18,251 bases of DNA from DASQVO01 sp035640715 (GCA_035640715.1 DASQVO010000016.1:1-18251), one strand, 5' to 3'. Counted from the first letter of the stretch, positions 1-7,271 are shown. Numbers and translations are program-made. Notes: a model not told the origin generated them from the sequence alone.

Positions 1-660
1 CGCCGAACCCGTCCCCCCGGGAAACTGAATCCGGCCGTCCCGGCCTGATCAGCCGCCGTCCGGGCGGGTGAAGCCAGTCTCCATCTCGTGGCAGCCGGGA
101 CGGGCGAGCATGCGGGCAGCATCACCGACCTCGTAGCCGCACTCCCCCGGCGCTATCCCGGCCAGCAGCAGATGGAGATCTCGGTCCGCACAGGCTCGCT
201 GTCCGGAGCTCCGGCAGACGACATCATCCCAGCGAAGACGGGCATGACCGCGCCGTAAGCCGACTCGGTCGCTCCCGGACCGGTTCACCCGGAACCAGCT
301 AAGCACCTGCGCTCACTGGCCAGCACTCCCGGCATCATCGGCCTCTGACGGCTCCATGGATAGACGGGCGCGCTGACCCCAGCAATCACTTGCGGTCACA
401 TACGGCTGCATCGTCATAGCTGTTATCCCTGGCAACAGGGGTCGGCGCGGCGTCCGCGCTGCTCGGCCTGCTCACCTGGGCGAAGCGGCACCGCGCCGAC
501 ATCTCCGGCCGGGCCGTCTACGATCCCGCGAATTCCGGTGCGGCGGGCGAGGACTCCGCCGCTGCGGTCTTACCGCACCGTCGGCTATCGACGCTGAAGT
601 GGCGCCGTTTCGGGTTAAGGGAGCCGGGCAAATGCTTTCTACCGGCAGCTCCTACTGTCT
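1..660. other. Region without a convincing gene
   Basis: I see no gene I can support here. A minus-strand frame (306 to 49, 85 codons) and a plus-strand frame across roughly 90-258 are both open with GC-rich third positions, so neither can be chosen. A plus-strand stretch around 426-580 reads like a hydrophobic segment followed by a basic one (ASALLGLLTWAKRHR), as in the edge of a membrane protein, but it has a stop just upstream and no start codon. The region looks like decayed gene debris, consistent with the oxidoreductase remnant directly downstream. Confidence 0.4.
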
Positions 661-801
661 TTTGCTGATAACTGGGGCATCCTCGTCATCGGCAGCGGGG
701 AGGCGGGGAAATTCCTTGCCTGGACTCGGTTACCATGCGCCGCCGAATTCGGGGCCGAGCTGGAGCCGGCGGTGACCGGCATGAAGGATGTGATGGGCTG
801 A
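661..801 (+). pseudogene. Remnant of a mercuric-reductase-like FAD/NAD(P) oxidoreductase
   Basis: The plus frame from 661 reads a fragment with WGILVIGSGEAGKFLAWT, the FAD-binding dinucleotide fold (GxGxxG, here GSGEAGK) of the pyridine nucleotide-disulphide oxidoreductases close to mercuric reductase. About four residues later it jumps to AAEFGAELEPAVTGMKDVMG and stops at 799-801. That second part resembles the segment that normally lies some 60-80 residues further on, after the redox-active CxxxxC. The CxxxxC and all downstream FAD, NAD and dimerisation domains are missing. I infer an internally deleted, truncated pseudogene. The family match is from memory of conserved motifs and is fairly secure for the GSGEAGK part, less so for the second part. 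Confidence 0.6.
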
Positions 802-870
802 ACGGGGAGGATTGATGAATGTCGCGCTGAGGGCGGGCCGGTTCGGCTTCCGCGGCCACGGACGGCGCGC

Positions 871-2343
871 ATGATGGCCGCCTGGCGGCAGGACCTGATC
901 GGCCGGGCCGGCGGCGCCGCCCGACTGCGGGTGATCACGCTGCTCGCCGCGGTGCTGGGGCTCAGCGGCGCGGATACCGGGACGATCTCCTCGGTAGCAT
1001 CGAACCTGGAGCGGGCGTTCTCGATCTCCAACACCGATATCGGCATCTTGCTGTCGGTGGTGATGCTGGTCGGCGCCGCGGGCACCGTCCCCGTGGGGTC
1101 GCTCACCGACCGGGTCAACCGCACCCGGCTGCTCGCATTCAGCATCGGCCTGTGGGCGGTGGCGACCGTGGCCAGCGCGGCAGCGATGTCGTTTGCCTGG
1201 CTGCTGGCGGCGCGGGTCGCGCTTGGCGTGGTCACCGCGACCGCGGGACCGACGGTGGCCTCGCTGACCGGAGATTACTTCCCGGCCGCCGAGCGTGGCC
1301 GGATCTACGGATGGGTGGTGTCGGGGGAACTGCTGGGCGTCGCCGTGGGATTGATGATCTCGGGGCAGATCGCCTCGGGGGTTGGCTGGCGGGCGGCGGT
1401 CGGCTGGGTCGCGCTGCCCTCGCTGCTGCTCGCCTGGGCAATACTCCGGTTGCCGGAGCCGGCCCGTGGCGGGGGCGGCCAGTTTCACGCCAGCGTGGCG
1501 GCCGCCCGGAGCGCACAGCAAGGGCCGCCCGCCGGCGCGGACCTGCCTGCCCCGGTGAGCGACGCGCTGGAGGACCTCGGCCTCGTGGACGAGATCGCCG
1601 AACAGCGCCACATCCGCCCGTATGAGGACTTGGTGCTGCATTCGGACCCCGCCGGCCGTTCCCTGTGGTGGGCCGTGCGCCGCGTGCTGCGGGTACGCAC
1701 TAACCTCGTCATTATCGTGGCCTCGGCACTTGCCTATTTCTATCTCTCCGGCGTCGAGGGTTTCGCCTTGCTGTATGCCCAGCGCCATTACGGGATCAGC
1801 AAGACGATCGCCACATTCGTCGTGATCATGATCGGCGCCGGGACCCTCGCCGGAGTCCTCGCCGGCGGCCGGGTCTCGGACCGGCTGCTGCACCGCGGCA
1901 TACTCAATGTCCGGGTGCTCGTGCCGATGGTCGCGCTGCTGGCCACCGTGCCGTTTCTGGCGCTGGGCTTCTTGTCAGGCTCTCTGCTGATCGCCGTTCC
2001 GCTGCTGGTCATCGGCGCGTTCTTCCTCGGATCGGCGGGCCCTCCCGGCGATGCCGCCCGGCTGGACATCATGCACCCGCACCTGTGGGGACGTTCCGAG
2101 GGCATCAGAACCTTCCTGCGCACCCTGCTGCAGGCCATCGCGCCGGTCGCGTTCGGCTTCGCCTCCGACCACTGGTTCGGCGGTTCCGGCGGCACCGAAC
2201 GCGGCCTGGGATACACGTTTATCCTTTTTCTCGGCGTGCTCATCCTCGGCGGCCTGGCCATCCTGCCCGCCCTGCGCAGCTACCCCCGCGACGTCGCCAC
2301 CGCCGACGCCTCGATCCGCTCTGTCGCAGCCGCCGCCACCTAG
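871..2343 (+). CDS. MFS transporter (12 TM, Spinster-like)
   Basis: A 490-residue major facilitator superfamily permease of the inner membrane. Twelve hydrophobic segments can be counted in two halves of six. The first half has the MFS loop 2-3 signature GSLTDRVNR (about residues 76-84), and the second half has its counterpart GGRVSDRL near residue 331. Between TM6 and TM7 lies a long hydrophilic loop (about 193-265), rich in Ala/Gly/Gln and then acidic, which is longer than usual. Substrate cannot be told from sequence. The overall look (GTISSVASNLERAF, then an early acidic Asp in TM1) fits the Spinster-like/sugar-phosphate-type MFS group. The start is ATG 871 or the adjacent ATG 874: the same frame is closed by the stop of the upstream reductase remnant at 799-801, and no good Shine-Dalgarno is visible. 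It is flanked by a pseudogene and an insertion sequence and stands alone. Confidence 0.88.
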   Translation: MMAAWRQDLIGRAGGAARLRVITLLAAVLGLSGADTGTISSVASNLERAFSISNTDIGILLSVVMLVGAAGTVPVGSLTDRVNRTRLLAFSIGLWAVATVASAAAMSFAWLLAARVALGVVTATAGPTVASLTGDYFPAAERGRIYGWVVSGELLGVAVGLMISGQIASGVGWRAAVGWVALPSLLLAWAILRLPEPARGGGGQFHASVAAARSAQQGPPAGADLPAPVSDALEDLGLVDEIAEQRHIRPYEDLVLHSDPAGRSLWWAVRRVLRVRTNLVIIVASALAYFYLSGVEGFALLYAQRHYGISKTIATFVVIMIGAGTLAGVLAGGRVSDRLLHRGILNVRVLVPMVALLATVPFLALGFLSGSLLIAVPLLVIGAFFLGSAGPPGDAARLDIMHPHLWGRSEGIRTFLRTLLQAIAPVAFGFASDHWFGGSGGTERGLGYTFILFLGVLILGGLAILPALRSYPRDVATADASIRSVAAAAT

Positions 2344-2404
2344 CACACCCCACGTCGCGTTCAGCTTGTGAGTTGTCCCGCGCTGGTCTGGTTCCCGGCA
2401 TTCC

Positions 2405-2430
2405 GCTACCGATGGTTTGTTAGATCAAGG
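2405..2430 (+). repeat. Left terminal inverted repeat of the IS701-type element
   Basis: It begins GCTACCGATG and ends GATCAAGG. It pairs with the reverse complement of 3286-3311 at 23 of 26 positions, with mismatches at positions 8, 10 and 18. It sits 49 nt before the transposase ATG. Confidence 0.85.
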
Positions 2431-2478
2431 TTTTGGAAGGCTGCTGGCATCGGATGCTTCCTGACGGGGGAGCTTGTG

Positions 2479-3291
2479 ATGACGAAGCAATTGCCGTGCC
2501 CACCGGCGCCGGGCCCGCTGGAGGGGTATGCGGCACGGTTTGATGACCTGTTCCCAGCGCTGGGGCAGCGGCGGGGGTTCCGGGAGTACCTGGCCGGGCT
2601 GCTGGCGCCGCGGGAGCGGAACAAGACGCTGACCGCTTTGGCGGGGGCGGAGCCGGTGGCCGGGGAGCAGCATCCGGCGGTGCAGCGGCTGCAGTACTTC
2701 ATCTCGGAGTCGTGCTGGGATCCCGATGCGGTCAATGCCAGGCGGATGCAGATGCTGCTCGATGATCCGGCCACCGCGCCGCACGGGCACGGGGTGCTGG
2801 TGATCGATGATTCCGGGGACCGTAAGGACGGCACGGCGACCGCGCATGTGGGCCGGCAGTGGCTGGGCCGGTACGGCAAGACCGATAGCGGGATCGTCAC
2901 GGTGACCACAAGGACGAGCTGGGCTGGGCCGATTTCCAGGTCCGCTCCGATACCGCGATCCGCCGCCACTAGGCGCTGGTGGCCTGCGCGTTCTCCTTCT
3001 GCTGGCAGGCCTGGCTCACCGGCCAGGACGAAGCGGCGGCCCCGGCCGGCCAGGCAGAACCCGCCGCGGAGGACCGCCCCGGAGAGAGGGGGGCCCGCCC
3101 CCGGCCCGCCACAGCCCCCCGCGCCACGCTGGCCCCGGGCGCTCCGCGCCGTCCGCAGCTGGCTGACCCCCGCCATCACGCTCACGCGCTGGTGGCAGGC
3201 ATGGTCCAAGGCGCTCCCGCCCGCTGAGCTCCAGGCCCTGATCGACGCCGTCACCGCAGGCCACAGCCTGCACCTCTACACCCCGCCTTGA
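2479..3291 (+). pseudogene. Disrupted IS701-family transposase
   Basis: The ATG at 2479 (GTG 2476 just before it) follows a good GGGGGAG ribosome site. The first ~144 residues are intact and typical of actinobacterial IS701-type DDE transposases: RNKTLTALAGAEP, then VLVIDDSGDRKDG with the first catalytic Asp, then GRYGKTDSGIVTVTT. At about 2909/2910 the sequence jumps, in another frame, to KDELGWADFQVRSD, which normally lies near the C-terminus. The central catalytic part with the second Asp and probably the Glu is therefore deleted. That second frame also has a TAG at 2970-2972 where relatives have Gln (CAG to TAG). Somewhere between about 3050 and 3130 another shift restores the first frame for the family C-terminus (RAVRSWLTPAI ... 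HLYTPP). No functional transposase can be made. Confidence 0.85.
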
Positions 3292-4442
3292 TCCAACAAA
3301 CTACCGGTAGCTCGAATTCGGCGGCGGACCGGCACGACCGGAAGTTCGACGACGAGGCGCGTGCCCTCGCCAGGGCAGCTTTGCACGATCAATGTTCCGC
3401 CGGCGGCTTCCACGCGATCTTTGAGGCCGACCAGGCCGGAGCCGCGCGCCGGATCCGCTCCGCCGACTCCGTCGTCGCTGACCAAAACCCGCACGACCCC
3501 GCCGACTACATCGACGGCGACGTGCACAGCTGAGGCGTTCGCATGCTTGACTGCGTTCGCCAGCGCCTCGGAGACGGCGTAGTACGCCGTGAGCTCGACA
3601 CGCTCGGGCAGCCGCGCCTTCGTCCGCACGTCGAGTTCCACCGGGACGGATGAGCGGCGAGCGAGCGCCCTGAGCGCGGGACCGAGACCACGTTCGGCCA
3701 GGATCGCCGGATGGATCCCGCGCGCGTACTCGCGCAGTTCCTCGAGCGCGCTCGTCAGCCCGGCAGCCACACGGTCGAGCTCCGCGCGGAGCTCGCCGAG
3801 CTCGGCCGGCACCGCCGCCTGCGCCGCCCGCAACTGCAGCACGAGCGAGACGAGCCGCTGCTGCGCGCCGTCGTGCAGATCCCGCTCGATGCGGCGTCTG
3901 GTCTCATCGGCAGTGGCGGCGATGCGCGCCCGCGATGCCGTCAGCTCGGCCTGCGCCCTGGCGTTGGCGATCGCGGCGGCCGCGTGCTGCTGACGTCCCC
4001 AGACCGCCAGTTCGGTCACCGCAACGCCGATGACCAAGAGCAAGATGGTGGTCTCGATGTCCGCCCGGCGGGTGATGTTGAACCGCTCGTAGGGGTAGGT
4101 GAGGAAGAAGTCGAACCATGCCGCGGCCGACAACGCCGCCAGGACACCGGCCAGGCGGTACCCGATCGCAGCCACGGCGACCACGACCAGTATCAGGGTC
4201 AGGGCTGCGTCGGTGTTGGGAAAGCTGGCCCGGAATGGGACGAGGATGGCAATCAGCGCCAGCGGGGCCGCGAGTGCAGCTGCTACTGCGAGGCGGTCCC
4301 GGCTGAGCCAGCGCCGGACCTCCACGTAATCGTCCCGGGCCTCCACGTAATCGTCATAACACAGCGGCACCAGCTGCCACCAGCCGCGCGCTGGCCTAGC
4401 GGCGGCCGTAACGGGCTCGCCTAAATTCCAGCGCAAGATCAA
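3276..4442 (-). CDS. Membrane sensor histidine kinase (DUF4118, HisKA_3), tail encoded by an IS
   Basis: A NarL-type sensor kinase that would autophosphorylate on His and pass phosphate to a response regulator, but none is adjacent. From the N-terminus: a variable ~45-residue segment; closely spaced TM helices (from LAVAAALAAPLALIAILVPF to about residue 165) with the DUF4118 look (WFDFFLTYPYERF); a short coiled coil; the HisKA_3 dimerisation box RRRIERDLHDGAQQR with phospho-acceptor His190; the N box SEALANAVKHA; then DDGVGG and GSGLVGLKDRV of the ATPase domain. The longest frame starts at TTG 4442. GTG at 4367, 4343 or 4325 are alternatives, and relatives as I recall them begin near RRWLSRDR, so the first ~40 residues are doubtful. 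A 21-bp tandem duplication lies there. The last 11 residues come from the IS right end, so the native C-terminus has been replaced. Confidence 0.85.
   Translation of the reverse strand: MILRWNLGEPVTAAARPARGWWQLVPLCYDDYVEARDDYVEVRRWLSRDRLAVAAALAAPLALIAILVPFRASFPNTDAALTLILVVVAVAAIGYRLAGVLAALSAAAWFDFFLTYPYERFNITRRADIETTILLLVIGVAVTELAVWGRQQHAAAAIANARAQAELTASRARIAATADETRRRIERDLHDGAQQRLVSLVLQLRAAQAAVPAELGELRAELDRVAAGLTSALEELREYARGIHPAILAERGLGPALRALARRSSVPVELDVRTKARLPERVELTAYYAVSEALANAVKHANASAVHVAVDVVGGVVRVLVSDDGVGGADPARGSGLVGLKDRVEAAGGTLIVQSCPGEGTRLVVELPVVPVRRRIRATGSLLDQGGV
3286..3311 (-). repeat. Right terminal inverted repeat of the IS701-type element
   Basis: This is the reverse-complement partner of 2405-2430 (23/26). 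It overlaps the transposase stop (3289-3291). Read on the minus strand it encodes most of the last residues of the sensor kinase, whose codons enter the repeat exactly at its outer edge. Confidence 0.85.
4314..4355 (-). repeat. 21-bp tandem duplication at the kinase N-terminus
   Basis: Units 4314-4334 and 4335-4355 match at 20 of 21 positions. In the kinase frame they encode DDYVEVR and DDYVEAR, seven residues repeated in frame. Each unit holds a GTG (4325 and 4343), so the duplication also doubles a possible start codon. Confidence 0.85.
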
Positions 4443-4632
4443 CGATTAGCGGTGGCGGAGGCCATGGCCCGGTCTCTGCGGCCGGATGGTCTGGTTGGCA
4501 GACGGCACGCTGACCGTCGGGCGCATCGGACCGCTGGATGGCGTTATCGCTGCCCCCGGCGCCTCGTTATCGCCACTGACCGTTCCATTGTTCCTCGAGA
4601 CCCGTCACGAGCCCGCCCCCGGTGGTGTGTCG
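4443..4632. other. Intergenic stretch, nothing recognised
   Basis: This lies between the minus-strand kinase and the 3' end of the minus-strand recombinase. Frames open here on the plus strand are continuations of the antisense shadow of the recombinase. No hairpin, tRNA or conserved motif stands out. Confidence 0.4.
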
Positions 4633-5373
4633 TCAGTGGTCTGCTTGCAGGCGCTGCATCAGTTCGGGAGGTGTCCCGCTGCCCGGCCCGGTGAGGCGGG
4701 CCCGCACCGGCCGCATGCCGCCCGGCTGGGCTGTTGTCGCCGCGATTGCCCGCAGCTCCCGCAGGTCGGGGATGTGGTTGTCGAGGGTGCCGGGGCTGAC
4801 GCCGAGCAGCTTGGCAATCGAGGTGATGGAGTGGCCGGGGTTGGGCAGCATGTCGCGGGCGGCGCGGATGATCTCGGGAGTGATGACGGTGGGGCGGCCG
4901 CCGGTGCGGCCGCGGGCCCGGGCGGCGGCCAGGCCTTCCCTGGTGCCCGCGACGATGAGCTCGCGGATGAACTCGGCCAGGGCGGCGAAGACGTGGAAGA
5001 CCAGGCGGCCGCCGGGCGTGGTGGTGTCGAGGTTCTCGTGCAGCGAGGTGAACCCGATCTCGCGGGTGCGGAGCTCAGCGACCATGGTGATCAGGTCGTG
5101 CAGGGACCGGCCGTAACGGTCGAGGGAGGGGACGACCAGGGTGTCGCCGGGCTGAAGGAAGGCGTGGCAGGCCTCGAGCTCGGGGCGCAGCGCGTTCTTG
5201 CCGGATTTCTTGTCGGCGAAGATCCGCCGGCACCCGGCGGCGGCCAGCGCGTCGAGCTGGCGTTCCAGGTTCTGCCCGCTGGTGGACACGCGGGCATAGC
5301 CGATGCGGATCTCGGTGGGCCGGGCGGGGAAGGCCTCCAGCGGGCTGGTGGGCAGCTGCGGGGCGTCGGTCAC
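4633..5373 (-). CDS. Small serine recombinase, resolvase/invertase type
   Basis: A serine recombinase that would cut and rejoin DNA through a 5'-phosphoserine, as Tn3-type resolvases and DNA invertases do. After a ~22-residue N-terminal extension comes IRIGYARVSTSGQNLERQ, with nucleophile Ser30 (numbering from GTG 5373) and the Arg two residues before it. LDRYGRSLHDL carries the paired active-site Arg residues, and EFIRELIVAGTREGL belongs to the long E helix. The C-terminal DNA-binding domain is GRPTVITPEI followed by a helix-turn-helix (SITSIAKLLGVSPGTLDNH). A 40-residue tail follows that most resolvases lack. I chose GTG 5373 because AAAGG abuts the upstream ATG 5382 with no spacing but lies 9 nt from the GTG. 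An array of related short sites lies directly upstream. No transposase or cointegrate partner is next to it. Confidence 0.85.
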   Translation of the reverse strand: MTDAPQLPTSPLEAFPARPTEIRIGYARVSTSGQNLERQLDALAAAGCRRIFADKKSGKNALRPELEACHAFLQPGDTLVVPSLDRYGRSLHDLITMVAELRTREIGFTSLHENLDTTTPGGRLVFHVFAALAEFIRELIVAGTREGLAAARARGRTGGRPTVITPEIIRAARDMLPNPGHSITSIAKLLGVSPGTLDNHIPDLRELRAIAATTAQPGGMRPVRARLTGPGSGTPPELMQRLQADH

Positions 5374-5380
5374 GCCCGTC

Positions 5381-5535
5381 ATCCTTTCAGCAAACGGTGC
5401 CCGGAGGTTGCTGAAGGACCGGGGTTATTGAAGGATTTTTTGGAGGCTTCCGGGCCGTCTGGGCGGCGGGCTCCAGGATCTTCAATAAACGTTGGTTTCC
5501 TGAAAGCCAGCCGCTGCTGTGCGGGCCAGCAAACC
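5381..5535. promoter_or_regulatory. Putative recombination (res) site or operator array of the serine recombinase
   Basis: This region holds at least five variants of a 14-15-nt motif, consensus roughly GKTTNYTGAARG. Minus strand 5381-5395 (GTTTGCTGAAAGGAT); plus 5406-5420 (GGTTGCTGAAGGACC); plus 5423-5437 (GGTTATTGAAGGATT); minus 5476-5490 (GTTTATTGAAGATCC); plus 5495-5508 (GTTTCCTGAAAGCC). A sixth, partial copy is on the minus strand at 5524-5535 (GGTTTGCTGGCC). Small serine resolvases bind several inverted half-sites of about this length beside their own gene, so res site plus autoregulatory operator is the natural reading. The sequence shows the repeats; the function is inferred. Confidence 0.6.
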
Positions 5536-5547
5536 GTGGGCCGTTCG

Positions 5548-6404
5548 TCAGAACAGCCCGTCGCCTTTGGCTTTCCTGAGCCGCTGGGCTCGGGCATGCA
5601 GCTCGTCTCGTACGAGTGCCGGCGGGCTGAACCCATCCGCGTGAGCGATCAGAAGCCGCACTGCGGCCTGCTTGCGGGCGACGGCTGAGCTGGCCTGCTG
5701 GTATGCGGGGCTGGCCAGCAGTTCCGCGGCCAGCTCGTCGAGTCGGCCATTGATCTGCTCGTAGACGGCCTCGGTCATTTCCTGCGCCCGGTCGCACGCC
5801 TGAAGGGTCGCGTCACGGGCAGCCAACCAGTCGGTTCCCCGGCGGATAGCCAGCCGGGCAAGGCGCTGCCGGTCACTTCGTGGGGCGGCCCGGAACTGCG
5901 GGTCGGCCAGTATCGTGCTGGCCAGTTCGTCGGCCAGCCGGGCCCGATCCTCCTCGCTGAGCCGCTCTGCCTCGATGGTGTCATCCAAGTCGGGGTCGCG
6001 CCGCGCCGGCTGGCTCTCGGTAAGGTCCTGCCACTCCTGTACCAGGCTGTGCGGTGCTCCCAGAAATGCAGGACGCCGTTGGCCGCGAACGCGACGCTGA
6101 CCTGACCGGTCTGCCCCTTGTGTCCGACCAGCTGCGCGGGCGGGTCTTCTGGCTGGTCATCGTCGCTGCCCGGGTCGAACGGCACGGCTTGCAGGTACAG
6201 CACCCCGCCGCCCAGCTTGCCCGCCAGGGCCAGGAACCCTGGCAGGTCCAGCGCATCGGGGCTGAGGCAGACCTCCGGCCCGTAGTCGTGCTCCGGGACG
6301 GCCGGCACGATCATCAAGTTATTCCCCGCCGCGAACTCGGTGACCGCGGCAGCCAAGCATGTAAGGTCCTCCACGTCCGGCACCGTAATCCCCGAGACCG
6401 ACAT
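5548..6404 (-). pseudogene. Hypothetical gene broken by one frameshift (or sequence error)
   Basis: Two overlapping minus-strand frames form one protein of about 285 residues. The first runs from ATG 6404 (MSVSGITVPDVEDL) through a hydrophobic segment and GQVSVAFAANGVLHFWEHRTAW, then becomes Arg/Ser/Pro-rich nonsense. The second picks up at the same place as QEWQDLTESQPARRDPDLDD and continues as a helical, charged region to the stop at 5548. The junction is near 6036-6042: one missing C, which would restore WYQEWQDL, explains it. The second frame has no good start of its own (only a TTG at 5988), which favours one original gene. The first part is alpha/beta-like with acidic loops; the second is Ala/Arg/Glu-rich and probably all helical. 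I recognise no family. A real protein may still be made if this is a sequencing error. Confidence 0.6.
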
Positions 6405-6584
6405 TCCATCGTGAGCCGCGGCCGCAGCGTGGGATAACGGCCGCGGCTTAGCGGGGGATCCGCCCCCTTCTTCCCCGGGAGCGGGAGCCTTCCGGAACGC
6501 TCAGGTCAATCCCGCGGTGAGATATCACAGTGAGATGCTCCCGGGCCGGGGCCCATAGCTAGCTATTCGGCGCGGCTGCGGGAC
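6405..6584. promoter_or_regulatory. Divergent intergenic region with GTGA/TCAC dyads
   Basis: This separates the minus-strand frameshifted gene from the plus-strand small ORF. Between 6517 and 6533 it reads GTGA-GATA-TCAC-A-GTGA: two overlapping dyads sharing the central TCAC (6525-6528). Such spacing is typical of a small dimeric repressor operator, but no regulator can be assigned and the match is short. Confidence 0.25.
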
Positions 6585-6854
6585 GTGGCCGCTGAGGCCG
6601 ACATCGACATCATCGGCTGGGACATCGCCTTCTACGGCGAGTATGAGCGGTCCAGCTACCACTACGGCGAATTCCGCACCCCGCTCGTCGCGGCAGTGCA
6701 CGAGGAGATTGAACGCCAGAAGAGCTGCCTGCGGGAAGTCGGCGAACTCGCTATGTCCCGGGGACGGCCACGAATAACCGAAGGTAAGCGAAAACACGCC
6801 ACCGTGTTAGCATTAGAACGGAGTTACGATACCGTGCATTGGCCTGGATCCTAG
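6585..6854 (+). CDS. Small hypothetical protein, possibly truncated at its start
   Basis: An 89-residue frame with protein-like composition: a helix or strand (ADIDIIGWDIAFYGEYERSS), then YHYGEFRTPLVAAVHEEIERQ and a basic tail (SRGRPRITEGKRK). The first available start is GTG 6585, but the frame stays open back to 6534 with sensible residues (SYSARLRDVAAEAD), so the true N-terminus may have been lost or may use a non-standard codon. It ends at 6854, one base before the ATG of the next frame. I recognise no family. The last ~25 codons overlap what looks like promoter DNA for the downstream pair, so the annotated end could also be accidental read-through of a truncated gene. Confidence that it is expressed is modest. 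Confidence 0.4.
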   Translation: MAAEADIDIIGWDIAFYGEYERSSYHYGEFRTPLVAAVHEEIERQKSCLREVGELAMSRGRPRITEGKRKHATVLALERSYDTVHWPGS

Positions 6855-7271
6855 ATGGTAACCACGTTTGACGGCGAGCCTGGCGGGGCCAGGCAGGCTA
6901 CCCTGAGCCCTATGGGCACCGCGCAAGCCACCGCGCACCAGGCACAGCACCAGTCCCGGCCCGGGCGGGCCGCGCTGGTGATCGACAACCTGGCGGATCT
7001 GCACGGCCCCGCCGAGGGCACGGTCAAGCTGCCTCAGCGGCTGTACTGGAGCAGCCCCGACCACAGCTTCGACCTCGCCGACCCGTTCATGCTGCAGTGG
7101 ATGTACCAGACCGTGCTCCGGGAAGCGATCTACCCCGAAGAACTAGCCACTTACCTGAACGGTGAGAAGCTGATCGCCATCTGGCCTGACCTGTGGCTGC
7201 CCAGGGGTGTGCGGCAGGCATGGGAGGAGCATCACCCGGTCCTGCGGGCCGCCCGCGACCGGGCGGCCTGA
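6855..7271 (+). CDS. Partner (putative antitoxin) of the AbiEii-type nucleotidyltransferase
   Basis: A 138-residue protein (119 if it starts at ATG 6912). The first ~45 residues are low-complexity. From DLHGPAEGTVKLPQRLYWSS to HPVLRAAR the protein is compact, with a Trp- and Leu-rich core (DPFMLQWMYQTVLREAI, LATYLNGEKLIAIWPDLWLP). In actinobacteria I know this small family chiefly as the gene just upstream of AbiEii-like nucleotidyltransferases, which makes it the likely antitoxin or regulator; that role is inferred from linkage. Its TGA shares its last base with the ATG of the toxin gene (TGATG), so the two are translationally coupled. ATG 6912 follows a TACCCT hexamer by 7 nt and may be the start of a leaderless message. 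A homologue without a toxin is encoded at 14548-14877. Confidence 0.7.
   Translation: MVTTFDGEPGGARQATLSPMGTAQATAHQAQHQSRPGRAALVIDNLADLHGPAEGTVKLPQRLYWSSPDHSFDLADPFMLQWMYQTVLREAIYPEELATYLNGEKLIAIWPDLWLPRGVRQAWEEHHPVLRAARDRAA
6899..6904 (+). promoter_or_regulatory. Candidate -10 element for the AbiEii pair (leaderless)
   Basis: TACCCT lies 7 nt before ATG 6912, the spacing expected when transcription starts at the initiator codon. It supports ATG 6912 over ATG 6855 as the main start. Confidence 0.4.

Larger units (their letters stand above)
2405..3311 (+). mobile_element. IS701-family element, internally deleted, with intact ends
   Basis: The 907-bp element is bounded by terminal inverted repeats of 26 bp that match at 23 positions (2405-2430 and 3286-3311). 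It contains one transposase gene that is disrupted (see the pseudogene entry). Autonomous members of this family are about 1.4 kb, so roughly 0.5-0.6 kb is missing from the middle. I could not find a convincing target-site duplication: left flank ends ATTCC, right flank starts TCGAATTC. The right end lies inside the 3' end of the neighbouring histidine kinase gene. The element could still be moved in trans by a related transposase because its ends are preserved; that is inference. Confidence 0.82.

Noticed and set aside
49..306. 85-codon minus-strand frame at the left edge
   Set aside because: Parts look protein-like (HLLLAGIAPGECGYEVG), but the opposite strand is equally open and there is no family match I can defend.
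730..1893. 387-codon minus-strand frame across the MFS gene
   Set aside because: It is antisense to a complete 12-TM transporter, and His/Arg/Gln-rich composition marks it as a shadow.
5381..5535. Considered as a CRISPR array
   Set aside because: The repeats are short, divergent, on both strands and irregularly spaced, and no cas gene is present.
4486..5688. 400-codon plus-strand open frame
   Set aside because: It is antisense to the serine recombinase, which has clear catalytic motifs; the frame is Gly/Ala/Val-rich with no domain and is an effect of high third-position GC.
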